A stretch of DNA of 64,000 nucleotides from Flavobacteriaceae bacterium (GTDB taxonomy: Bacteria; Bacteroidota; Bacteroidia; Flavobacteriales; Flavobacteriaceae): positions 1 to 64,000 of the forward strand of contig JAENXC010000019.1 in NCBI GenBank assembly GCA_016649715.1, read 5' to 3'. The notes under the pieces are model-generated. The model searched no databases, was not told the DNA's origin, and saw nothing but the letters and a program-made list of their open reading frames with translations. Both the position numbers and the translations under genes were made by a program. Positions 7,529 to 14,579 of the stretch are shown piece by piece; the first letter of the stretch is position 1; each line of letters opens with the position of its first letter.

Positions 7529-7932
7529 GATTTACATTTTTTTGGTGTTATACATAACCTTGAATTTACAGCTTTTTTAATTCAACTCCAGATAAAATTA
7601 ACAGGGATTTATCAACAGCATAATAACAATTTGTAAGCTTCAATGAACCCCCTCCTACGATATTATTAAGGGAGGGAAGAATAATCATGGAAAGGAACAA
7701 GAAAGAAGGTTAACTTTTTCTAGAATTTTCCGAAAATTAAAATGAGGCTCTTGATAGAAGGGCACCTCATTAGACAAGCAGATTCCTCTTCTTATATTTA
7801 TTTTATATATTTAACTAACTCCAGCCTAGATCCATGATAAAATATATTAGACGCTTTAACAGCCGAATTATTTTAGATAAGAAAGTTTACAATGATATGC
7901 TTTTTATACTATGATCAAATTAAATTCTTAAG

Positions 7933-9174
7933 ATGTTACATAAACGATTAAATAGTATCCAAAGAAGGTGGGTGGAACTGGAACAGATATATCAGAATAA
8001 ATTTCATCAATTGGTGGACACGCTTCCAAAATCTTCTGGCATGGATATTAGGAAATACTATTTATTAAGTGAAGTGATTTTTTGTCGAGACGCACTCTTA
8101 TTAATTAAAAAATCCAATAGGTACGATTTCGGGGATGTAAAAGTTGTAATTAGCCCTAAAAATTTGAATGAATTTAAACTATTGGCTGGCCTTCCAAATC
8201 CAAAGTACTTTCATATTGCAAATCGGCAAGGTTTCTTACATATACAAGAATTTAAATATAATGAAATCGAAAATTACAAACCTCTAATTCTTGCTCAAGA
8301 ACATTTTGATACCTTGCAATCTCTTAATCTTGAGGATGAGAATTATGTTAAATGTGTAGATGACGCCATAAACGGATTTGAAATCCATGATGTTAAGAAG
8401 GGAGATTATTTATATCGTGGCCAAGTGAACGAAGCTTGGATCTTACAACCCAAATTATTTCGTATGTATCCAAGCGGGGCAGAATCAATTGAGGCCGCTT
8501 TGTTCCATGATTTATTACATGGAGTAGTTGCGCCATATCAGAGAACGTTTGACCCCCTAGAACATTTGGTCCACCTGCAACATTTCGGTATTCCAACCCG
8601 TTTGTTGGATTGGACGACTGATTTGCTCGTTGGATTATTTTTTGCCTGTCACGAGGAAGATGGAAGCAATAAGGATGCTCATGGCACCTTGTACCTTCTA
8701 GAAAAAAATCAATATTCCCAATGTTTTCTTAATTCAACGAAATATGAACCATTAAAAAAACCCATTTCAAAAGAAACAGTGGGTTTATTTAAAGAAAGAC
8801 TCACAAATACTCAATTACAGTTTTTGGAACCCACCATAAAAAACCCACGAAATCGAATTCAAGAGGGAGCCTTCCTTTTCTTTCCCTTTTTGCCCCTTAA
8901 AGTTGAGGAGCCGAAATATGCTGATCTTCGTTCAATCATTGGCGCTCAAAATGATTTTTATCAAAAATCGAATCCGGATTCCCATGAAAATCCATATTGG
9001 CTTGCGCAATATAAAGTTCATAAGGATTATAAAAAGAGCATTTTAAAGGAGCTTAAAGAAAAATATAATATTTGCAAGGAATCTATGTATGTTAATATTG
9101 AATCTGTTCAAACAGCGGAAAATTATCATAAAGAATTATTCTACCGAGCCCAGATCAAAGCAAGAGAAATCTAG
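7933..9174 (+). CDS. FRG-domain protein
   Basis: 413 residues. The FRG domain (about residues 155-270) shows its name motif YLYRGQ with a conserved Trp after it and, some 50 residues on, HLQHFGIPTRLLDWT followed by an aromatic/hydrophobic core (LVGLFFACHE). N-terminal 150 residues are helical and specific to this protein; the C-terminus ends in a helix. FRG proteins are common in phage-defence islands, often alone, but their reaction is not established. It is the only plus-strand gene in the island and has no partner within 400 bases. Confidence 0.85.
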   Translation: MLHKRLNSIQRRWVELEQIYQNKFHQLVDTLPKSSGMDIRKYYLLSEVIFCRDALLLIKKSNRYDFGDVKVVISPKNLNEFKLLAGLPNPKYFHIANRQGFLHIQEFKYNEIENYKPLILAQEHFDTLQSLNLEDENYVKCVDDAINGFEIHDVKKGDYLYRGQVNEAWILQPKLFRMYPSGAESIEAALFHDLLHGVVAPYQRTFDPLEHLVHLQHFGIPTRLLDWTTDLLVGLFFACHEEDGSNKDAHGTLYLLEKNQYSQCFLNSTKYEPLKKPISKETVGLFKERLTNTQLQFLEPTIKNPRNRIQEGAFLFFPFLPLKVEEPKYADLRSIIGAQNDFYQKSNPDSHENPYWLAQYKVHKDYKKSILKELKEKYNICKESMYVNIESVQTAENYHKELFYRAQIKAREI

Positions 9175-9651
9175 GAGTCGAATTAACGATTTTTAAAGTA
9201 CTTGGATAACCTATCCCTCCCTGGGCGGTTCTGTAGAAACACCGTGTAGAAATATATCACTGGCAACTTTATAAGTTGTTATAGAGGCATTATAATTCAT
9301 CGAAGTGCTAGGGAAATATTCTTTTCTTTTTTACGGCATTATATTGCCTCTTCTCCTTTAGAAGCGCAGGGAGAAGACGGAATAAAGATTTTAGAATATA
9401 AAGTCTAGAATATAGACTGCCGGGAACCATTCTTCCATATGAAGGGGGGGTAAGATGGGCCCATGTGTTTTAGAAAAGTAATCCCAATGTGGGTTTCAAC
9501 TTCGGCCTGACTGACGTAGGCAGGTTTCAATTTCACTAAAACCGCTACCAATCCCAGATTAACCAATCAACGAATTAACGATTCCCGAATTAACAGAAAT
9601 AGACAAAGTTTAAGAGGTGGAGATAGGTGCCCGAGACATGTATCAATGGGT
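9175..9651. other. Gene-free stretch after the FRG gene
   Basis: 477 bases with no convincing frame. It contains short A/T-rich repeats (CGAATTAACGATT and AACGAATTAACGATT near 9178 and 9570) and a GTGGGTTTCAACTTCGG...GGTTTCAATTTC stretch. Nothing else is seen. Confidence 0.4.
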
Positions 9652-9912
9652 TTAATTATCCTTTTTTTTCTTTTTAGTGTTTTTATTAATAAAGATTTCT
9701 AAATCCTCAAAAGACAATCCTAAAGTTGAAAGATTAGTTTTTATATGAAATGGAGGGATATCTTTATCTTTTTCTCTTACCACAATTCTTCTAGTGAGAC
9801 CTGGTCTTTTCCAAAAAAAATGCGAACCTTTTGGCTCGCCGTGGCGGTAGCAACCGTGATGCTCAAGAAATTTGAGGAATAGCTTCATTTTTATGGGTCT
9901 AAAGTCACCCAT
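9652..9912 (-). CDS. HicA-like toxin, divergent type
   Basis: 86 residues with the HicA pattern: helix MKLFLKFLEHHGCYRHGE, then the catalytic-site-like GSHFFWKRPG with His about residue 31, a strand RRIVVREKDKDIPPFHI and a helix. The C-terminus is a poly-Lys tail. Second gene of a pair, 2 bases after the antitoxin-like gene (order antitoxin then toxin, opposite to the hicAB pair at 6 kb). Cleavage of mRNA is inferred from the family. Confidence 0.7.
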   Translation of the reverse strand: MGDFRPIKMKLFLKFLEHHGCYRHGEPKGSHFFWKRPGLTRRIVVREKDKDIPPFHIKTNLSTLGLSFEDLEIFINKNTKKKKKDN

Positions 9913-9914
9913 AT

Positions 9915-10304
9915 TTATGCAGTTTGTAGTAGCTCCCTTTTAACGGTACCTTCATCAAAATCCCTTAAACGACCTTTTTCATCAACATATGCTTTAGAGA
10001 AATTTTTATTATGAAACTTTTGCTTCTTAAATCCTAATGAAATAAGATATTGTTCTCTTTCCTTCGGATTCATTTCAAATAAATCCTCACAAAACACCAC
10101 CAATTCACTTTTTATTAACGCTACAGCCTCATCGGCAGTCCTGCCATAGCCAGAGATTTCCAATGAGGGACAATAGTGCAGAAAATAATCGCCTTGCTTC
10201 CCTGTCAAAATGTTCAAGGTTGCTCCAATAGATCCATTTTTAATTCGAATTTCATCAAAATCCGAACGTTGTTTTGAATCCCATTCAAATGACATTTTAC
10301 TCAT
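9915..10304 (-). CDS. HicB-like antitoxin, divergent type
   Basis: 129 residues. Residues 30-80 match a HicB-type fold: DYFLHYCPSLEISGYGRTAD followed by EAVALIKSELVVFCED. The C-terminal part (LGFKKQKFHNKNFSKAYVD) has no visible HTH, unlike the hicB at 5.5 kb. It sits 2 bases upstream of the HicA-like gene, so the two are surely one transcript. Two starts are possible (10304 and the Met 3 codons later). Confidence 0.65.
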   Translation of the reverse strand: MSKMSFEWDSKQRSDFDEIRIKNGSIGATLNILTGKQGDYFLHYCPSLEISGYGRTADEAVALIKSELVVFCEDLFEMNPKEREQYLISLGFKKQKFHNKNFSKAYVDEKGRLRDFDEGTVKRELLQTA

Positions 10305-10633
10305 ATAAAAGGATTTTTTTGGAAAAGTATAAAATAAAACTTATTTATTGATTTCATTAATTATTATTTTAGACGAAACACAAACGTTAAAATTACAATC
10401 AATTCTTTTAGCAAGGGATATAGTACAAATATAATGTTTTTTATTAATATCCCTGTTCCCCTATATTGCATTGGAGGAATACGTTATATTATTTGTATTC
10501 CTTTCTATAGTGGTGGAATATATTATAGTCTATATTAAAATTATGAATCTTATTGCGTTTGCGGAAGGAAGACTTCTTGAGAGATATAGGATTTTGACAG
10601 ATTTGAAATAATCGAATTTGGATTTTTTAGATT
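10305..10633. other. Gene-free stretch upstream of the second HicB/HicA pair
   Basis: About 330 AT-rich bases. It probably holds the promoter of the 10304 gene. A pair of similar strings (GGAATACGTTATATTATTTG and GGAATATATTATAG) near 10472 and 10516 may be imperfect operator repeats, but I cannot support this further. Confidence 0.35.
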
Positions 10634-10804
10634 CTACTTTTTTAATGCATCGTACTTACTTTTTATTGTTGCTTTTAATTTCTGATAATATTCTTTTTTT
10701 TCTTTATTTAATTTTTGATCAAGTCTATATATTTCGTCTACAATTAAAAGTAATTCATTTTGAGATAGACAATAAGCCTTTATTTTTAAAGGAGATTTTG
10801 TAAA
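10634..10804 (-). pseudogene. Start-less coding fragment
   Basis: A minus-strand frame of 56 codons with clear protein character (AYCLSQNELLLIVDEIYRL, then a lysine-rich helix NKEKKEYYQKLKATIKSKY) ending at TAG 10634. No ATG, GTG or TTG start lies in frame. It is probably the 3' end of a lost gene. It is flanked on one side by an island repeat copy. Confidence 0.35.
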
Positions 10805-10817
10805 TTACTATTTAAAA

Positions 10818-10941
10818 GGGGAGAGGCGATATGCGCTATATTCGCTGTTTAAGGTCTTTGTAGAATATGGCATTACAAATGCAATAAGAAATAGACTCGC
10901 TTTACACTTCGGCTCCGCTCAGCGCAGGTAAAAGTGCGCAA
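10818..10941. repeat. Island intergenic repeat, partial copy (A3)
   Basis: Contains GGCATTACAAATGCAATAAG, AATAGACTCGCTTTAC and AAAAGTGCGCAAG, matching the right half of the copies at 5215 and 6732. The palindrome half is missing. Its closing stem holds a CTTCGGCTCCGCTCAGCGCAGG insert. It lies directly after the NADAR gene stop. Confidence 0.7.
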
Positions 10942-10965
10942 GTGGGGTTCTCTAATGGATTGTTT

Positions 10966-11586
10966 TTAAGCAAAGTCTAAATCGAAAAGTAAATCTTTTT
11001 CAAATTCGAAAGCAGGGTTACAGACAGTTTCAATTTGTGAACCGTATAATAAAAACCCAAAAATATCTAAGGGTTGTACACATTCAATAGAATTATTATT
11101 GAAAACATATTCTTCTCTTAATTGCATCAAAAGACGACCTAAAGCATTTTTACCAACTAAGGTGTTTTTGTCTATTTCTATTGCTGCCCAATCTTTATCC
11201 TTATTAGATAATTCTACTATTGGTTTTGATTGTGTGGCCTCTATTACTTTTGAGAACTCATTAAAATTTTGCGAAAGCTTCACTTTTAATACCCAATACA
11301 TTATTGAATACTTTACTACCTCCCAATCCTGTCTTGTGTATTTTAAATATTTCCGACTTATCATTTTAGCAGTCATAGGACTATTTTGCTCGATAATTTC
11401 TTGCTGATATGACGGAAACAAAGGATAACGACAAGCTTGATAAAGAGCTTCGGCAGAAGGTATTATAATGTCATTTACACGTAGAGAGTAACCACCAGCC
11501 ATATTTGACAAGCCGCCAAATTTCGCTTTTGTACTTCTAAAAACAACTACTTCAGCTTTATTATATGTTCTATCTGTTATCTTCAT
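10966..11586 (-). CDS. NADAR-family protein
   Basis: 206 residues. The NADAR pattern is clear: KFGGLSNMAGGYSLRVN near residues 22-38, PSAEALYQACRYP at 43-55, a middle region with DWAAIEID, and GKNALGRLLMQLREE at about 144-158. Family members act on ADP-ribose or NAD-derived groups, and some remove ADP-ribose from guanine in DNA. The gene starts 25 bases after the PRTase-like gene on the same strand, so the two form an operon, pointing to a shared role in nucleotide or NAD chemistry, probably in defence. Confidence 0.85.
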   Translation of the reverse strand: MKITDRTYNKAEVVVFRSTKAKFGGLSNMAGGYSLRVNDIIIPSAEALYQACRYPLFPSYQQEIIEQNSPMTAKMISRKYLKYTRQDWEVVKYSIMYWVLKVKLSQNFNEFSKVIEATQSKPIVELSNKDKDWAAIEIDKNTLVGKNALGRLLMQLREEYVFNNNSIECVQPLDIFGFLLYGSQIETVCNPAFEFEKDLLFDLDFA

Positions 11587-11611
11587 TGTGTTACAATATA
11601 AAAATAATTAA

Positions 11612-12682
11612 TTATATACCTCTATTTTTAACGCAAAATAGTGGTAACCAATTGTGTCCTGGAACATCCCACCAAAAAACTAACGGGCAAGTATTAGATA
11701 TATTACGCCAAGTAAAAAATAGCGTGCCAGTGCCAAATGTTTTATGAGAACGCACAGTATCACCTAAAGGTCTTTTTCTTCTATCTGGATTCTCAGTTTG
11801 TACTTTATTGAGCAATTCAATTCCTTTTTCTAAAAATATCTTTTCAAGTTTGATTCTATTTTCAGGACTGCTAAAAAATGTTTCTTTTTTAGGTAGGTTT
11901 GATGGTCTAAAGGCTGGTACACTATCATTTTCTGCTTCTAATCCTGCTAAATAGTCTAACACTTCTTTGGCCTGTTCTTCAACAGGATAAACACAATTTA
12001 ATTTTTGGTTTTCTGCTATCCATTTTGTTTTTATATGATTTTCAACTACATAATCTTTACCAACTAAAAGGACTTTTTTAATTTTATCATCAAACTGTTT
12101 CATCAAACGCCATTGCATATTGCTAAACCCGAATGAATGGTAACAAAATAAACTTATTCCAAGAGTCTTTGTTTGATTAATAATTGCTTTAGAGTTTGCA
12201 TTCACTCCATCGTCTCTAGCTTCGAGCCAAGTTGCTAAATCACGATAAGCAGTACCACCAGTTGCTAAAATATCGTCAAAATAAATATGGTTTTTTTTGG
12301 GTTTATCTATGGTATCTTTATAATTAACCATAAACTCTGATTTTAGAATATCATCTATTATTAATAAGATTTCTGATTGACTTTTATAACTTTTCTGTAA
12401 GTCAAAAAAGTGTGTGTTTACAACCATTTCACTCATTGTCTTGTATCCATAAAACTTTTGAATCTCTAATAATCGCACACGTAACAAATCTTTTGCTTTA
12501 TTTTTTGATATGTATACTTCTGGTAAAAAATGTAACAGCTCATTCAAAACAAATGCAGCATCATCGCCAAATTGATTAGCCCAGGAAATGATATGGTTTA
12601 CTGTTATTTCAAACTTTCTGTCTGCATAATCACACTGATAATCTTTAATTATTTCAAATATTTGTGCTGCTATTCTTTCCAT
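11612..12682 (-). CDS. Conflict-system phosphoribosyltransferase (PRTase-CE-like)
   Basis: 356 residues. Residues 135-144 (FDDILATGGT) are a classic PRPP-binding loop of type I phosphoribosyltransferases, preceded by a hydrophobic strand. A helical N-terminal domain (1-110) and a C-terminal region ending in TGTLFFTWRNISNTCPLVFWW...WLPLF fit the PRTase-CE family described among conflict-system effectors. It precedes the NADAR gene by 25 bases and follows a truncated frame by 8 bases. The substrate is unknown; a nucleotide or NAD derivative is an inference from the NADAR partner. Confidence 0.7.
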   Translation of the reverse strand: MERIAAQIFEIIKDYQCDYADRKFEITVNHIISWANQFGDDAAFVLNELLHFLPEVYISKNKAKDLLRVRLLEIQKFYGYKTMSEMVVNTHFFDLQKSYKSQSEILLIIDDILKSEFMVNYKDTIDKPKKNHIYFDDILATGGTAYRDLATWLEARDDGVNANSKAIINQTKTLGISLFCYHSFGFSNMQWRLMKQFDDKIKKVLLVGKDYVVENHIKTKWIAENQKLNCVYPVEEQAKEVLDYLAGLEAENDSVPAFRPSNLPKKETFFSSPENRIKLEKIFLEKGIELLNKVQTENPDRRKRPLGDTVRSHKTFGTGTLFFTWRNISNTCPLVFWWDVPGHNWLPLFCVKNRGI

Positions 12683-12690
12683 TTTTAAGC

Positions 12691-12867
12691 TTAATTCAAA
12701 TTCATCCTTTCAATCATTAAATCTAAATAGGTTGTATTTTCTGGTAATTTGATAATTTCTAATTTGTTTTCTTTTTCATCAGTAGAAACTATGACTACAA
12801 GGATACAATTTACTTTTAACTTGGACTTCGTTGAAATAAAAATTTGCTTTATAGCCAAAAAAGGCGG
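12691..12867 (-). pseudogene. Truncated gene upstream of the PRTase-like gene
   Basis: A 58-codon frame ending 8 bases before the PRTase start. Its second half is protein-like (KLKVNCILVVIVSTDEK, NKLEIIKLPENTTYLDL, then MIERMNLN) but there is no proper start codon, and upstream DNA has no matching frame. It is most likely the 3' end of a third gene of the NADAR/PRTase operon whose 5' part has been lost. Family unknown. Confidence 0.45.
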
Positions 12868-13547
12868 CTATAACCTAATTTTCTTGATATAAAAATAAGT
12901 ATTAGCTTTAAGAAAAATTACTCATGTGCTATTATTCTCTATGTTTTGTTCCTAGATAGCTTAGCTTTTTTTGTTATATAGCATAGATTTGGTTGTGTGT
13001 TGGCGAGAAATGCATTACAAATCCAACAAGAAATAGGCAATAGGTATACATCTACCATATCATTAAACCTAAGGGATAATATAAGCAAAGTTATCAATAA
13101 AGAACAATTGGAATCTTTCCAAAAATAGGAATTATTCCAAAGCAATACAAATTTCTTATTAAGATTTTCGTAGCCTTCTTTTTCTTGATACTTGCCTAAT
13201 TTTCTTTTGATGTTTCTGAAGTATACATCTGCAAGGGTCCTGAAAGTAAGAAATACCATTATAAAAAAGACTGTAGAGGCCTAAGTAGTTGTTCAACCGA
13301 TATTTACTCGGTATCGTTGAGTGAGGCAAAAAATATTGGTCGCACGCTTTGTGGCTGGGAAGATTAGCCCTAATAATTAAATTAGTAGCATGGATAACTA
13401 CGGAAAATTTTATCGTGAACAATTAAAATTCTCATTATTAATGGCCGTTATAGTTGGCGTTATTGTCACTTTCTGTGGGTTTTCGAAGTTGTTGAGTTTT
13501 AGGTTTTTGATAAAAAATGTACTCTTATCGTGGAATAATACTCTCTA
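12868..13547. other. Gene-free stretch with a short island-repeat match
   Basis: About 680 AT-rich bases. GCATTACAAATCCAACAAG followed by AAATAG at 13012-13036 matches the core of the island repeat (A4). The open frames here (for example 12939-13259 minus) run through the repeat core, lack motifs and have no ribosome-binding context, so they are not called genes. Confidence 0.5.
13012..13036. repeat. Island repeat core (copy A4)
   Basis: GCATTACAAATCCAACAAG plus AAATAG, matching the cores at 5333, 6853 and 10870. The flanks do not match, so this is a decayed or minimal copy. Confidence 0.5.
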
Positions 13548-13940
13548 TTATTTTTTATCCTTTAAGGTGGCAATTATTTCATTTCGGAGATCTTGAAGTC
13601 TCTTTTCATAAAAATCGATTATTTTATCAATAGGATCATTAACAATGGTGTTGATATTAGTATTGACTGAATGGCTCCCTTCGTAAAAATTTGCAGTAGC
13701 ATATAAAACAGACTCTTCATTGAATTTTTTCAATCCCGAAGGTGTTACTCCTAATGCTTTTGCTACTTCCTCAATTCTATCATCATCAATAACTTCTGTT
13801 TGTTCGAGTTTGCTGATAGCTTGTTTGCTAATACCCCCTAATCGTTCGCCCAATTCCGTTTGGGTAAAACCTCTTAGAACCCTTACCTTCTCAATTTTAC
13901 GTCCAATGTGACTGGAAACATTTTCAAAATTATTTTTCAT
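13548..13940 (-). CDS. XRE-family transcriptional regulator (second of a tandem pair)
   Basis: 130 residues. The helix-turn-helix is at about residues 12-70 (IGRKIEKVRVLRGFTQTELGERL, SKQAISKLEQTE, RIEEVAKALGV). The C-terminal helix (IDKIIDFYEKRLQDLRNEI) may dimerise. It is clearly a paralogue of the gene 15 bases upstream, sharing the layout of HTH, a stretch with Phe-Asn-Glu-Glu-Ser/Ala-Val, and a final helix starting NPIEKI or DPIDKI. Probably a phage- or TA-type repressor. Confidence 0.8.
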   Translation of the reverse strand: MKNNFENVSSHIGRKIEKVRVLRGFTQTELGERLGGISKQAISKLEQTEVIDDDRIEEVAKALGVTPSGLKKFNEESVLYATANFYEGSHSVNTNINTIVNDPIDKIIDFYEKRLQDLRNEIIATLKDKK

Positions 13941-13955
13941 TTTTTAAAATTTTAC

Positions 13956-14336
13956 TTATTTCTTATTCAGATTGTTTTTTTCACTTTCCAATAATCTCTC
14001 ATAAAGTTCCACTATTTTTTCTATTGGATTAAAAACTTGTGCTGTCGAGGAATCCGAAAAAGTATTATCATGTACGTTATAATGATTAATATTATAAATT
14101 ACAGCATCTTCATCAAAATTCTTTAATAAATCTACAGGAATATTCAAATATTCCGCAATTACAATTAAGGTTTCTTCATCAATTTTCTCCTGTTGCTCAA
14201 TTTGAGAAACTTGTTGCTGTGTCAATTTTAAATCTTGAGCAAGGGATTCTTGTTTTACACCCAAGAAAGATCTCAGTTTTGCGACATTGTGTCCCATGTG
14301 GGAAGTATTTCTTTTCCTTTTTGTTGTTGTATTCAT
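13956..14336 (-). CDS. XRE-family transcriptional regulator (first of a tandem pair)
   Basis: 126 residues. HTH at about residues 14-72 (GHNVAKLRSFLGVKQESLAQDL, TQQQVSQIEQQE, LIVIAEYLNIP), then a linker and a C-terminal helix (NPIEKIVELYERLLESEKN). It is 15 bases upstream of its paralogue. Two 11-base direct repeats at 14360 and 14381, one helical period-multiple apart, lie before the start and are likely operator sites. Divergent to the SusC operon. Confidence 0.8.
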   Translation of the reverse strand: MNTTTKRKRNTSHMGHNVAKLRSFLGVKQESLAQDLKLTQQQVSQIEQQEKIDEETLIVIAEYLNIPVDLLKNFDEDAVIYNINHYNVHDNTFSDSSTAQVFNPIEKIVELYERLLESEKNNLNKK

Positions 14337-14359
14337 GATTTAGAATTTAGGTAAATATA

Positions 14360-14391
14360 GTAAAAGTCAATCATATTAATGTAAAGGTCAA
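14360..14391. promoter_or_regulatory. Direct-repeat operator before the XRE pair
   Basis: GTAAAAGTCAA at 14360-14370 and GTAAAGGTCAA at 14381-14391 differ by one base and start exactly 21 bases apart, two turns of the helix. They lie 24-55 bases upstream of the first regulator, where a dimer pair could bind the same DNA face. Confidence 0.5.
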
Positions 14392-14506
14392 CCAAAATTA
14401 TTTTTTTGCTAAAAACATTTTTAATTAATTGCACTCGAAAAGGGTAATTACCGAAAGTTAGATCTATTTAAATTTATTTTTTCCTTTTAAACTCTTTTTA
14501 AAAAAG

Positions 14507-14541
14507 GCCCTCACACCCTGTTGCGCAACGTGTGAAAGGCC
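14507..14541. promoter_or_regulatory. Leader hairpin before susC
   Basis: GGCC...TCACAC CCT GTTGCGCAAC GTGTGA...GGCC can form a long stem (TCACAC/GTGTGA, closed by GGCC/GGCC) with an inner GTTGCGCAAC palindrome. It lies about 40 bases before the SusC start codon and could be a leader structure or a terminator in the intergenic region. There is no clean T-run. Confidence 0.4.
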
Positions 14542-14579
14542 AGCATTAAATCAGTTGTCTAATTTAACATTACAAAAGT

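Noticed and set aside
10618-10803. 61-codon plus-strand hydrophobic frame
   Set aside because: The opposite strand of the same stretch has better protein character (the 10634-10804 fragment); the hydrophobic look comes from AT-rich antisense of Lys-rich codons.
4192-13036. Integron attC sites
   Set aside because: Repeats are hairpin-rich and lie between single genes, but no consistent RYYYAAC/GTTRRRY ends and no integron integrase gene are seen in the window.
12939-13596. Three open frames of 68-106 codons
   Set aside because: They cross a repeat core, lack motifs, overlap one another and have no ribosome-binding context.
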